DNA of 64,000 bases. Source: Tamarix chinensis. Its lineage: Eukaryota > Streptophyta > Magnoliopsida > Caryophyllales > Tamaricaceae. Both the position numbers and the translations under genes were made by a program. Shown one piece after another: positions 12,341 through 26,099 of the stretch. The notes under the pieces are model-generated. The model was not told the DNA's origin. It saw nothing but the letters and a program-made list of their open reading frames with translations, and searched no databases. The stretch's first letter is position 1. Every line of letters starts with the position of its first letter. The DNA lies in the NCBI GenBank assembly GCA_030549775.1, contig CM060172.1, forward strand, positions 58,657,523 to 58,721,522, read 5' to 3'.

Positions 12341-15150
12341 TTTTTTTAACAAAAAATTTTTGTTTAAAGATTAGCATGGAAGATAAAAATGAAAGTAGAT
12401 GGTAAAACTGCTGCATCAAACATTAAAAAGGTGTAATCATTACTTAACCAATGTCGTGTGTTAGGCTATGGATGGAACAATAAAAAAAATACTTCAACCA
12501 CTTAACTAGATTAAAACACATGCATACATACCAACAGTGATAATATTACATAAACCACCAAAAAATAAAATATGTTTCACATTAATAAAAAGGTTTGAAC
12601 AATCAATAAAACCAAAAAGGTTCCAAACATAAAAAAAACTCTCATCGGTTGGCCTAACTACAAGCATGATCACTCCCCATCAAGCAATCAATGACTATCA
12701 CCATAGAGCTACAACATCATCAACTATGGTTTCTTCACCCTGCACAAATGTATCCCCTATCCATTGAATGGATAGGATACCGCATGTGATAATATCAGTA
12801 CACGAATACCGAACAAGAACTAATTATCACACATAATCATAACATACAAACACCTTATGCATATTATAAAAGAATCATGCTATAAAAATAATTAATTTAT
12901 AACATCAGGGCTATCTAACATCCTATCATGATAAGGACATCGTATTATATCACACAAAATTCATATTCGAAGGGAAAAGCCCTAAGGATTCTCTAACATG
13001 GAGTTATAATATAAAATGCGATACATGATTTTAGAAGTGGTTTAAAATAATAACACTAAGACATAGATCATTGGATCATATGATAAGATCTTGACACAAT
13101 TCAAGGAAAATCATGTGATTCATAGGTATATGAACATGAACTTTGAGGCACAATCTTAGACATCCAATTCTACCTTCAATGAACATAACTCATGGTAGGA
13201 TATATCATTAAGGGTGGGTGTGTGTGTGGACATCTTGACTGCCATAGTGATAAAGTCAAAGGTAAGCCAAATTCATATGTGGACTCTAATGTCATAAAAG
13301 TATTGGATAAAAGCCATAGGGAAATATAAATTAAATACCCATCCCACTCTACCATGATCTGATAAAAACCATCATGCATAATAAATCAAATGATCATCCA
13401 CCCTACCATAAATGGATAAAATCCATCAAGTATAATAGATCAAATGAGCATCCTACTCTATCACAATTAGACGACCATCAGGTATAATAAATAATACATG
13501 GCCATCATGGCTAGGAATCAATACATATGACCATCATGATTAGGAATCACAACATATGGTCCTTATGGTTAGAAATCTTGACATATGACCATCACTAATA
13601 GGAATCTCAACATATGTCCACCATGGTTAGGGATCTCACTATATGGTCATCATGGATATGAATATCAAAATATGGCCATCAAGGCTAGGAATCTCAATAT
13701 ATGGCCATCATGGCTAGGAATCTCATTATATCATAAAGGTAATTATTAACACATATAATTATTTATCATTAACACAAAACCTCAAATATATGAAACCAGA
13801 TTCACGGGTTCAGATAACCTCAAACTAGGAAAAAAAATGTTAAAAACCACATTTTATCATCAGGATCAAATTTAGCAAAAATTGTAGATAAAATTAGCTT
13901 AATCATCTCAAAATAAGGTTACATGTCAAATTTTTTTTAAAAAAAATCATCATTCACAAAAATACTATGTATGAATCAACAAAAATCCCAAGAAACTTAA
14001 CAAAAAAAATATTGCCAAAAATTACTATTCATGAGGGTAAAATTATCAAATGTCAATGGTTTTGGCCAACCTGTGACTCTAAAATTTTATAAAAATCTTT
14101 TAGGATTATTTTAATCATATTTCAGTTAACTATATAAAAACATAATTATTAAAAGATTAAACCATATTCAGGATAATTAAGACATCAATAGCTAATAATA
14201 GTTTGTATATTGTGAAGATCGTGGATAATGTTTTTAAGCTTCCAAAACTTTAACCAAAATTAAAACCTTCAAAAATTAATTATTACTAAACATAATATAT
14301 ACAAAAATTGGTCTAAAAATTACAAATATCATCATGGTACATTCAAATCTTTAATCTAACCAATAAATCATCAAAGCAAAAAATTTATGCCTAAAGCTTC
14401 CAAATATTATTTTTGCTAAAAAAAGATATCAAACTAACTCTGATTCAAACAAGTTAAACATTAAATATTATCAAAATATACTAGTCTACAACATGGCATA
14501 ATATATTTGATAAAACACACATAAAATCAAAAATCCATAAATCAACCTAATATTTAATAAAATAAATAAATAAATCATACTTTGAATCATTAAATAAAAA
14601 AAAAGTTATATATCATATATACTTTACAGTTTATAAAGAGTAACATACTATCATCAATTTAACAATGCATCTAAAGGATAAAAAAATAACTAAATTGACC
14701 AAAGTCAATAATTCCACTACAATTCAAATCAATTCATCATAGCTACTAATTTATGCTTATATGTAGTAAAAATATAATTCTTACCTTAAATATAATTGCA
14801 AAAATAAATAAAGATCAAGATTCAAACCCAAATTAAGTCCTCTAAAAACCTAAAAAATACCCACAAAAATTATAAGAAAAATCATAGAAAAAAAGTTAGA
14901 AATAATGGAGGAGGATGAAAATGGTGACAAAACACAAAAAATTGAGGAAGAAGAGGAGGGAGTTTTGGTGGCTAGATGAGGGAAAAATAAGGAAGAAAAA
15001 AAATGGCAAGTGTTGAGTGAGGGGTAAAATTGTAATTTTTGTTGTAAACTTAATTATTAATTTTTAAGATATTTTGGTGCAAAATATCAAGGATAAATGC
15101 AGCAGGTCGTGCAACCCAGATGGGGGAGGAAGTGAGTGGTTGAGATTCAT
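12340..15150 (-). mobile_element. Strongly decayed antisense long LTR of the same group (LTR-F)
   Basis: In plus-strand order it shows the antisense layout of the other long LTRs. There is a TTTAACATCCTCAATTT end-like start near 12330, a GGTAAAACTGCTGCATC block near 12400, CCATTGAATGGATAGG near 12760, an array of about 30-bp ATATGGCCATCATGGCTAGGA units (13490-13735), a T-rich/A-rich middle and a purine-rich stretch at 14890-15010. The right end and target duplication were not found; the region may extend to about 15.7 kb. The call is by layout, not sequence identity, and is tentative. Confidence 0.4.
13490..13735. repeat. Minisatellite, units of about 30 bp (CATATGGCCATCATGGCTAGGAATCT)
   Basis: Roughly eight diverged units containing ATGGYCATCATGG followed by TAGGAATC. 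This occupies the array position of LTR-F. Confidence 0.75.
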
Positions 15151-18100
15151 TCTAATCTCAAATGATTGGTGGAGATTAAATGGGTAAGTGTTAGGGTAAG
15201 GTGAAAGAAGAAAATCGAATTTGACTACGTATGCAAGTTAAAAAATATCTATTTTAGTACACATTTTATCAAATCAATTGTACACCATTTTTAAGTTATG
15301 AAAATCTCAAAAAACAATTAACATATTAATGCCCGAAGTTTCATAAACTTTAGATATATGAAGGGGTCATTTTAGGGGCATTAGATGAATAATATTTTTT
15401 TACCAATGGCTCAATTTAGTATTTTAAAAGAGTCTATAAGAATAAAAAAAATCATGAGAATTTAAAAAATATACATTAGAGATAAGTCTCATAAAATATG
15501 TTATAAGTAGTCTCGTAGAAGCTGAAATTGCAAGAAAGGACATAAAAGTGATAACAAAAACTTTCAAAAGCACCACTAGATTTCAACATTTTCACAAGAT
15601 GTAACAAAATGTGTAAAATAAAATAATTTTATTTTCAAACAAATAACATCTGGAACAAATCATGGTTTTAGAAGGTGGGGTCACTATAAATGGTTTGGTA
15701 ATGATTGCTTAAGATGATCTTAAAAGTGGGGAATAATTGTTTAAGTGTAGGACAATGAGGTTTCATATACAATCTATGTTTATAAATTATTCATGATATA
15801 TATATATATATGCACACCGTATTAACCATATAAGATGCTAGCATACAATTATGTTAGCAATGTTTTGAATCATCTGACTAACAACATTCAATTCGAAGCT
15901 TTTTATACCCTTAATCATATAACAACTATTGATAATAAAGGAAAAAATGCTTGAAAATGAAAAGAAGGTTAGACAACATGTTAATTGAGTTGATAATGGT
16001 TTTGAAAGTGGCATTTTTCAAATTCTTTCTACCCTCTCTCCCTTCCTCCTCCCCCCCTCTCTCTCTTTATATATGTATGTATGTATGTATGTATGTTTAA
16101 AGTAGTATTTTTTTGACATATTTGTTACAATCTATTTGTAGGTGTTTTATTTATTTGACGAAGTTATCATTCAGCTTCAAGAATAACATATTTTAGGGAC
16201 AACATTGGAAATGAACCTCTAAAAAAATGTGTAACAAAAGAGACGACTTTTTTTATTATGGTAGTAGTACACTGTAGTCTTTCACTGGAGTTACATTCCA
16301 TTAACTTGATTTAACAATGTTACTATACTATTATGAGAGAATTTATCATTTTATTATCTTATTTTGTAGTGTGGACATCCTCTTACATCTATTGAGTTTG
16401 ATTCAAAATAAGAAAAAAGTATCTATTTTCTCTCCTTATTTATCTCTTCTTGACTCTCATTGAAGCAAATAATGAGATCATATGGGAATGGATAAATATG
16501 TTTGACTAGATTAGTTTTGTCCTTGGAAATATATTAACCTTTTGTTATCATATAATGTATTAACCTATTTGTCTAATATAGTTAATGCCGCATATGAAAT
16601 ACAAATTGGGTCATACTAAGGAAGATGGTGGATTAGGATAATTACCACAAAAATGAAAAAGAGAAATGGAGGTTAAATAAGAGGAAAATATGAACTTAAG
16701 TACCCCTTAAATTATTATACTTACAATCACCATCCAAGGTATTCAGCTCTTGGAATAAAGAAGGTAAGATTTTGAGTATAAATTCAATCAAACTCTTCAT
16801 TTAAGTTTAAAGGTTCATCTCACCAAAAGGGAGGAAAATATGAAGCAACCAAATTCGATCTTCATTCATATGTTACTCTAACATTTATAGGGAAATGTTA
16901 GGCCCTTTGAGTTACAAAAAGACCATTATGACCTTCTATGTAGTTATTTAGCTACACACTAACTACAATAAAAGCAAAGGGGCTAATTTGATTATGATAA
17001 AACTAGTACTTACCTAATGAGGGATAACTTGACTAATTTAAGTCTAACAAAAAGCAAACCAGCCATTGACTTTCTTTGGCTCAAAATTTCACGCATTAGC
17101 AGCCTTCCCATGCCAAGTAGGCTGACTTTGAGGCTTCTTATAGATTTAGGGCTAATCTAGCTAGCTTAGGTCATCATTTTAATCAACTAAAGTAATACTA
17201 AGGGGTATCTTCTTACTAGAGTTGATTTTAAGTACAATCATCATGTAAATTGTCATAAAAGTGTTGCAAACATAATTTCCAATCAGACATGCTATTGTAC
17301 TTGTTTCTTCTCCATTTTGTTCCAAAAATGTGTCCCAAATCTGGCCAATGATCTTGCTGCTATAGTAGCTATGAAATGGCTTGATTTTGTGTTGTTTTTC
17401 TTCCATAAACAACCGTTATTTGCCCTTGTATCCCCTTTTCATTTAACCTCCATTTTTGTGCCAAAAACCTCCCCAAGCTGGCCACAAAATCATGCACATC
17501 CCTCCTTCATGCCCCTTAATTTGACTTGCGATTGTTTACAAGTTAAAGAGCTACATTCCTAGCTAATACATTATCAAACTTACAAAAGTGCAGCTAGTTT
17601 GCATAGCCTTTTTCATGTGTTGTCCATAAGTACAATGAGTAAGGAAAATGTCATGAAAATGCTGCAAACACTCAACATAATTAGACCTATCATGTCCTTT
17701 ATTCCCTTTACATTTTTGTGCCAATCTTAGCCCCAAAAAGGTGGTCCCCATGCTCATATGACAACCTATGTTTGGTGGTTGATACTACTGCCTTTTTAGT
17801 TTGTAGTCATATTTGAGTCACTAATGAAGCCACTCAAAGGTGCAAAAAGGTAGTGGCTGGTTACACATGGGCTCAAAAGTAAACCAAGAATATGGGTGGC
17901 TAGGGTACGTTGCATGGCTTGAATGGCCCTATGCAAGCATTTGGGAGGTTTTAAAAGATTAGTGTAAACCTTCCCAAATGAAAAGGGTTTTGGGTCCTTT
18001 AAATTTAGGATAATATTTAACTAAAACAGAATGTGTTGATGGAGATACTCCTACATTGGAAGAAATAAAAGCTAACATGATCACACAATAGCTTTTGAAT

Positions 18101-18420
18101 GGAATTAAAGCAATTTTAATGTGAACTTAAGGATAAAACAAAATGATAATAATTTTTATTAGCAAAACTAAAATGATATTGGGTGCTCCCGCATCAGTTA
18201 ACATCACTAATTTTTACTAGGTTATAATGAAGCCTTGATTATATTTAATATTTATTTTTGTTTATTTGAGAATTAGGTCATGTATCTAAAGTCTTTGCAC
18301 AAAGTTGACAATGATATCATCCTTGGTTTCTATCATTTTCACTTCCTCCTTTAATTTCCTTAGCATGTTACGGTAAAAAGATGTGTCTGCCATCTAATGC
18401 TCCATGCGAATGGCGTAGTT
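15151..18420. other. AT-rich gene-free region
   Basis: No coding exon is supported. A pyrimidine tract with (TATG)n lies at 16029-16096. A diverged duplication of about 150-200 bp is visible: 17215-17400 and 17630-17760 share TGTCAT-AAA-TG-TGCAAACA, an ATT-AGAC-TATC-like block and TTTTTGTGCCAA. The 17.3-17.8 kb open frames fall in it and have no recognisable domain. Confidence 0.5.
16071..16096. repeat. (TATG)n microsatellite
   Basis: About six units of TATG/ATGT following a CT-rich run. Confidence 0.85.
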
Positions 18421-18739
18421 AACATTGTAATCCCCTAAAATTTTAAAAACTTATAATTTAATAAATAGCTTTTATTTGGAAAAATTAGCCTTTAAAATTA
18501 TTTAATTTAATTATTTTATGGATTTTTGAGTATATAAAAGTGGATACGAATATTTAATAAATTAAAATAAATATTTTGTTATTTTATCATACTCTTCTTA
18601 TTTAAATAATTTTTTAAACTAATAATTTACTAAAATTATCCTTTTTAAGCACATATATTTAATTATATTAAATTAAATTAGTAAATAAATTTATTTCTCA
18701 AAAATATTACATCTTATTATTTTATAAATTAAATTATTT

Positions 18740-19990
18740 TAAATTCTCCCATTTTTCCTTTTTCTTTTTCCCTTTTTCTTTTCTTTCTTATTTTCTCCTT
18801 TTTCCTCCTTTCTTTCTTTTTTCCTTTTTCCTGGCTTCGGGCCACCAGGCCAGCCTTCTCCCCTACGCGGCTAGGTCGCAGGCCCGTTCTCCCTCTCCCT
18901 CGCCCACATCGACCAACCCAGCTTCCCCCCTCATTTTCTTTCTTTTCCTTCCTCCCCTAGCGACCGGGTCGGCCCAGTTCCCTTTTCTTTCCCCTACACA
19001 GCCTGCACCTCCCTCTTCTTTCTTTCTTTCTTCTTCTTCCTTCTTTGTTGATCACCCCAAGGTGCCCGACCTATCTTCATCGCCATGCTTGCCACCTCAA
19101 GCATGTCGGCCACTACCCTGCCACCTCTCCCTACCACCACTGCAACCCTCCCTCTCTCTCTCCAGTCCTTTTTCTTCCCATTTTTGGGCCAAACCAACCC
19201 CTACAAACCCTCCCCGCATGCCCTGTTTCCCCCCTCTTCTTCGCCTCTTCCTTTCACCTACTTGCCACCCTACCACCCTGCTACCACCCTACCAAGCCAC
19301 CTATCCCCTCCTTTCTCTCCTTCTCATTTTTCTTCTCATCACCAGCTCTCCCTGCCCCATTTCTTTGAGCCTTCTCCCTTCCCCGACCTCCTTTTTCTCC
19401 CTTTATTCTCCTTTCTTTTTCCCTCCTTATTCTGGCTCCTCCGCTTCCTCCGCCTCACCAACCACCTGCACCACCTTCTGCACCCTTCTACTCCCGCCCT
19501 GCACCACCACAACACCACCCTGCACTACCCCGCAACTCCTTCTTCCTCCCCTCTTCTTTTTCCCTTCTTTTTCTCCCTTTTCGGCAACCTCCCTACAACC
19601 CCTCTGTTCGCCGCCTCTGCCACCTCCCAAGCCACCAAATTACTCCTTGCAACCTCCTCTACCACCCCCACACCTCTTTCAGCTGAAACTAACACCCTCA
19701 CCCCCTCATTTTCCCCCTCCCTTTTCGTCCCTTCTCAACCCCGTCCACCTCGGTAGCCACCTTCACAACCTCGCTACCGCCGCCGCCGCCGCCCTTAGCC
19801 ACCAACAACCTATCCCCGACCACCACCTACACCCCCTCTTCACCCCTGCACCTTTCCCTTGCCCTAAATCCCCCTCCATCTACCTTCTTTCCTATCCCCA
19901 AAACCCTAACCCGAAAATACCACTTCCTCCTCCTTTTCATACCATTTTGCGCCCCTTATCCCTCTTGTTTTGCATGCAGCTCATGCTGCA
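18740..19990 (+). repeat. Pyrimidine-rich tract of LTR-A with a long Pro/Ser/Leu open frame
   Basis: The plus strand is open over about 948 bases (19062-20009) with a Pro/Leu/Ser/Thr-rich product and no domain. A matching frame exists in LTR-B on the other strand, including the shared phrases HHLHPLFTPAPFP and VHLGSHL. Low complexity and location in an LTR argue against a gene, although the shared frame is noted as a finding. Confidence 0.6.
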
Positions 19991-20639
19991 TGAGTTACTG
20001 CATTCTTGATTTAATTTTGGTTTATAATTTTAAGGTATAATAATATTTAAGTTAAGTATTTCATTAATTAAGTTTTATAAAGTCTTATGCTTTTGGGTTT
20101 TCTTATTTCTAATGTGATAAATATTGATAGTATTTTTAGGTATTAATTTTGCTATTTAAAGCTTGAATCCTTAACCGTGATATTGGTAAGGTTCGATTTT
20201 TTTGGGATTAAGATAATCGTTAAACCTCACTTAAACACATAGATAAACGTATGTTAGCACATTAGGATTTTTAATATGTTATTACACTTGATATATGTTG
20301 TTTAATATAATATATGTATTTCCTTATATTAATTGATAAAAAGGAAAGCATACTAGTTTATATGCCATGTATGGAAGAAATACTTAAGGGAGGAGTTTTG
20401 TTATTCAAGAAAGTTTTAAGTACTTATCCATGTTATATTATGTTATCGTGACCATTGATGTGTGAATAACATTATTGTGAGCCTTGTCTTGTGCAAGAGT
20501 GTGGCCTAATATGTGTAGTGGTCAATGATTGTTATGTTAAAATATAATAATTGGTGGAGTTAGATAATGAGAATGGAGTATTAATATTATTATTTCATGT
20601 AAGGATGATAATTTAAATAAAGTAGTAATTTTATAAGAA

Positions 20640-21360
20640 AAAGGGTATTATGGTAATTTTGGAGGAGAAGGAAAAAATGGTAATTTTATAAGTAAAAGGG
20701 TATTATAGTAATTTTAGAAGTAAAGGGAAAAATAGTAATTTTATAAGTAAAGGGACAAAATGATAATTTTATAAGTAAAAGGGTATTATGGTAAATTGGA
20801 AGTTAAGGGTATTATAGTAATTTTGGAAGTAAAGGGAAAAATGGTAATTTTGTAAGTAAAAGGATAAAATGTTAATTTTGTAACTAAAGGGATAAAATGG
20901 TAATTATAATAATGGAGAAGGGCAATATAGTAATTATAATAATGGAGAAGGGCAATTTGGTAATTTAACCACCTAATGGGTAATTTGGTAATTATGATGA
21001 CGAAGAAGGGTAATTTAGTAATTATGAAAATGGATAAAGGTAATTTGGCAATTTAATCAACTAAAGGACAAATTGGTAATTATGATAATGAAGAAGGGCA
21101 ATTTGGTAATTTAACCAACTAAAGAGGCAAATTGGTAATCATGATAGTGAAGAAGGGCAATTTGGTAATTTATCCAACTAAAGGGGCAGTTTGGTAATTA
21201 TAATAATGGAGAAGAAAAATTTGGTAATTTAACCAACTAAAAGGCAAATTGGTAATTATGATAGTGAATGAGGGCAATTTGGTAATTTACCCAACTAAAG
21301 GGCAATGTAGTAATTATAACAAAGGAGAAGGGCAATTTGGTAATCTAACCAACCAAATGA
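20640..21360 (+). repeat. Minisatellite based on GGTAATTTTATAAGTAAAAGGG and GGGCAATTTGGTAATT
   Basis: About 20 or more units of 20-36 bp. The first half is rich in GTAATTTTATAAGTAAA; the second half repeats GAAGAAGGGCAATTTGGTAA. The complement of the same motif (AAATTACC...) forms the arrays in LTR-B and LTR-C. Confidence 0.85.
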
Positions 21361-23439
21361 AAAATATGATAAGTGTAACAATTATGAAGGATGATTGGTG
21401 ACTTAATAATTATGGGAGATAGTTTGGTAACCTAAACTGAGTAAAGATGTGGCTAAGAACAACTATGTGTGGGTCACATGCTTTGTGTGCCATGTGTTAT
21501 GCCATATTATGTACTTTATGCTTAATGATTAATCATTTGTAGCGCAACTTGGAGTGAAGGTATACTTATGTGACTTCCTTATGACATGTGGATGATGATT
21601 ATATATATGTTGTGCGTACAATGTTATATGATGTGACCCTCTAAGACATGCATGCTAGGATGTTTAATATTAGGATATGGGGTGAAAGGATAAAAAGGAA
21701 CAAATGGGAAGTGAGTCGACTAAGGAGACGTGAGACTGACCTTATTATCTCATGATCCATGAGGGGAAAAATAAAAGGAAGTTATGATCAAAATGAATGA
21801 GTGATACAACTCTTGCAAGGGGGATTTCTAGGGTTTGCATGGGGTGGATGGAGTCTGCATGGGATGATCCTTATGTAGGAAAGGTGGTAGGGTTTCACGG
21901 TCACATGTATAATTAGTGAGTAGAGTAATAGGATTTGGGTCAAATCTAAATGAGATGAGGTGTTGTATGATAAAAGAAAGGTTGGGCCACATAGGTCTGA
22001 TTAGGATTTCAATGGAAAAATCCTCGAGAGTGGTAGTGAGAGTAAATGTAAGTTGAATGTCATAAGGTGATGGGCCTTAACCCACACCCTTAGGAGTTAG
22101 ACTTTCATTAAGAGTAAATGTAAGGCGGAAGGGATGTCAGGGTGTGATAAGAGGCGCAAAGGTCTCAAGATATGGGATGGGCCCTCTCGGGAGGATAGAA
22201 GTAGAGGTCAGTGACATGCATGTCAAAGGTGAAATACTTTCGAATAAAATACGAATAAGACACTAATCACTTAAAGAGGAAGATTGTTGAGTTGGACCCA
22301 GACCGTTCCACCGGCGAATAATAGTGGCCAGGAGTTGGGGTGCCCTAGAGACCAGTCCACCGGTGAATAATAGTGGCTAGGAGCGTTTTGCCCTACATGA
22401 TTTTCGGTCCACTGGCTATAATTGTGGGGTTCCCTCACTCACAGGGATATAAAATCTGAGAGATGATTGAATAATGATGAACTAATGGCTTAAGGCCCAG
22501 AAGTATTGATTATACATCATGACCTATTAATATCTGATCGACTTGTTAAGTATGTGAATGTATGGATGTGAATATTATGTATGCACCTGTCATTATGTAT
22601 GTATACAGTGTTATATCATGTGCTACATTGCGGGCTTACTTTTAAGTGTGTTTTTAAAGGGTTACTCAGTACCAGTATAGAAGGGTTCCATTTGTGGGAC
22701 CCCTTCCTATTCAATGGAAAGTGTCCCTTACAAGTCCTTTTTCAGGTGCTATTCAAGTGGGCAACGAGAAAGAGCGTAAGGAATTATCCGAAACTATTAA
22801 CACTCCCAAAATTCACTACTGAAAAATTTGGTTATATTAAAAGAAATAGCAAAAGCAAAATATAAAACGGTAAATTTCGGGGATATTACCCCCACACTTA
22901 ATACCAGATCGGTTCACTCCTACCGTTCCAGTACCAAGTGCTAAGGCTAAAGGAATGAGATATATTTTGCTATATTTTCAAAACATGTTTAAATCAGAGT
23001 AGCACGATACACTTTACAAGATTAGAATCCACCAGTGGTGGTTACAAGAATAAGGAATACATTTGAACAAGAAAGTAAAAGGAAAGGGAGAACCCTAAAA
23101 GTCCGGATAATCCTTACGCTCTTTCCTGTTGCCCACTTGAGTAGCACTTGAAAAAGACCTGCAAGGGACACTGCCCATTGAATAGGCATGGGCCTCACGA
23201 ATGGAACCCTTCAGTACTATGGTACTGAGTAACCCTTTAAAACACACTTAAAAGTAGGCTCGCAATGTAACACATGATACAAAGCTATATACATATATAA
23301 CAAGATGTGTATATATAACATTCACATCAGATATCAATAGATAGTAATATAAGATCGATACTTTCGGCCTTAAGCCATTAGTCCATCATTATTCAATCAT
23401 CTCTCAGATTTTATACCCATGTGAGTGCGGGAACCCCAC

Positions 23440-23740
23440 TATTATAGCCGGTGGATCGATCACTTATAGGGCATAACACACCTAACCACTATTATATGCC
23501 CATGGATCGGTCTCCAGGGCAAAACGCTCCTGGCCACTATTATTCGCCGGTGGACCGATCTGGCCCCGACTCACATGGTGTTCCACAATAAGTGATTAGT
23601 ATTTTCTTCATAACTTTATTTACATCCATGACTGGTTTTATTGAGCTCGGGACCCCCACTATTATTGCCGGTGGATCGGAATATATATCAACATCATCCA
23701 GGGCAACACGCTCCTGGGCCACTATTATATCCGGTGGATC
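23440..23740 (-). repeat. CCACCGG-type array in LTR-B
   Basis: At least five units of CCACTATTAT-NCCGGTGGA-type sequence, the complement of the LTR-1 array core. Confidence 0.75.
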
Positions 23741-24529
23741 AGTACTCAATATCATAAATCAATTGGGCCCGGCTCATTAATCTTTCACTTTCATGATTAA
23801 TGTTTTTCTTTTTTTTAATCAGCACAACAATTCCATTTATTTGCTTCGGATGGGAGATCAAGAACCCGGGACACAAAGGTACACCGGTCATACTGGTGCA
23901 TACAAGCTACTCAACACCCTTCAACCATGAACCCAGTGACGCAAAGGTACCTTGGTCGTACTGGTGCATAAAGCTACTCAGTACCCTACCGACAAGGACA
24001 CCTGATCCATAAGTATTCATACCCCCTAAATAGGTCCGTAGAGCTAGATAGAGTAAAATATAGGGCCTGTCTGGGGCACAAAGGCACACCAGCAAATACC
24101 AGAATAATTGTGGGCTAAACCACATCTTTAGGGTAGCAAACCCTAAAGAGCCACTATTCCCAATCTCGAGGTCTTTCACTTTAAGTATTAGTGTCTTAAT
24201 TAAGGTGATCACAAAAAGCACAATAATCATATACTTATTCACTTTCAATCGTTCTGATATCATTAGTCATTTCTTATTCAGACGGTTATCCAATATATCA
24301 CAGAGAAACCATTAAGGCTATCATAATCTCATCTAATTCCGAATTAGGATTTGTTCTCATGATACTTACTAATTATTAAATACTCTTATCTTGCTAATCA
24401 GCATTATTTGAGTCATATTATGAAATTCCACAATCACATCGACATGTTAGGTACAAATTACTCATTTACTTCTTACTTATATAATTGCTAAGTCATCCCT
24501 TCCTTATTTGACAAATTACCCTATTACCC

Positions 24530-25410
24530 TCCTTGTGCATAATTACCAATTTACCCCTTATTCAGTTTAGGTTACCAAGTTATCTCCTACGCTTTTTACA
24601 TCACCATTCACCCTTCATAATTGTTTCACTTAACACATTTCCCATTTGGTTGGTTAGATTATCGTATTGCCCTTCTCCTTTATCATAATTACCGAATTGC
24701 CCATTTAGTTGGATAAATTCCCAAATTACCCTTCTACAATCTCATAATTGCCAGATTGCCCTTATCCAATATTATTATTACCAAATTACTCTTATCCATT
24801 ATCAAAATTACCAAATTACCCTTCTGTTAGTTAAATTACCAAATTACCCTTCTCCTTTATCATAATTACCATTTTACCCTTCTCAATTGTTATAATTACC
24901 GTTTTATCCTTCTCCATTGTTATACATACCAAATCACCCTTCTCCATAATTACAATTTCCAATTTACCCTTCTCTATTATTATAAATACTAACTTACCCT
25001 TTTCCGTAATTATTATTATTAATTTACCCTTTTCTATAATTATAATTACCAATTTACCCTTCTCCATTTTTATAATTACTATATTGCCCTCCTCCGTTAT
25101 TAAAATTATCATAATGCCCTTTTATTGGTTAATTTACCAAACTACCCTTCTCTATTAACATAATTATCCAATTGCCACTCTATAATCATAATTTAATGAC
25201 CAAATTATCCTTTTACATCCAAAATTACTATTTTGATCTTTTCTTACAAAATTATCATTTTTCCCTTCTTTTACAAAATTACCATATTACCCTTTACTCC
25301 CAAAATTACCATAATACCCCTTTACTTATAAAATTACCATTTTGCCATTTACTTATAAAATTACCATTTTGCCCTTTTGCCTCCAAAATTACCACTTTAC
25401 CCCCTTTATC
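24530..25410 (-). repeat. AAATTACCCTTCTCC minisatellite in LTR-B
   Basis: Two dozen or so units of about 30-36 bp built on AATTACCAAATTACCCTTCT. It is the antisense counterpart of the LTR-A minisatellite. Confidence 0.85.
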
Positions 25411-26063
25411 ACACCACTTTTATTAAATTTACATTACCACATGAATTAATAATATTAATATTCCATTAACAATATCCAACTCCACCAACCATTATATTTT
25501 AATATAATACTTATTAGCACCTACACATATTAGGCCACATTCTTGCACAAGAAATATTACTAAAATACCCCTAGGGCTCACAATAATAGTATTCATGCAT
25601 AAATGGTCACAATAACATAATATGACATGGATAATTACTTAACACTTTCATTAATAATCAAATTCTTCTCTTAAGCAACCTTTCCACACGTGGCATATAA
25701 ACTATCATACTTTCCTTTTTTTATCAATCACTACAAACAAATATATATATATTAAACCACAAATATCAAGCATAATAACATATTAAAAGTCCTAATGTGC
25801 TAACATACGTTTATCCATGCGTTTAAGTGGGGTTTAATGATGACCTTAATTCCCGCAAAAACGAACCTTACCGGTATTTCGGCTAAAGACTCAAGTTTTA
25901 AATAGAAAAATCAACACCTAAAAATAAAGTCAATAATTATTATATTAGAAGTAGGAAATTAAAAGGATAAAACTTTATAAAAAAAACGTAATTAATAACA
26001 CACTTTACTTAAATATTAATATACCTCAATAATTAACACAACTACTCCCAAAATAATGTGGAA

Positions 26064-26087
26064 CTCACGCTGCATGAGTAGCGTGAG
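26064..26087 (-). other. Hairpin at the end of the pyrimidine tract of LTR-B
   Basis: CTCACGCTGC and GTAGCGTGAG form a 10-bp stem with one mismatch around a 4-base loop. An equivalent stem is at 45403-45426 in LTR-C and a decayed version near 19980-20003 in LTR-A, always just after the pyrimidine tract in LTR sense. Confidence 0.7.
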
Positions 26088-26099
26088 CCATATGTAGGT

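Noticed and set aside
19062..20009. 315-residue open frame as a protein-coding gene
   Set aside because: Pro/Ser/Leu low complexity from a pyrimidine tract inside an LTR, no domain. Kept only as a finding because the register recurs in LTR-B.
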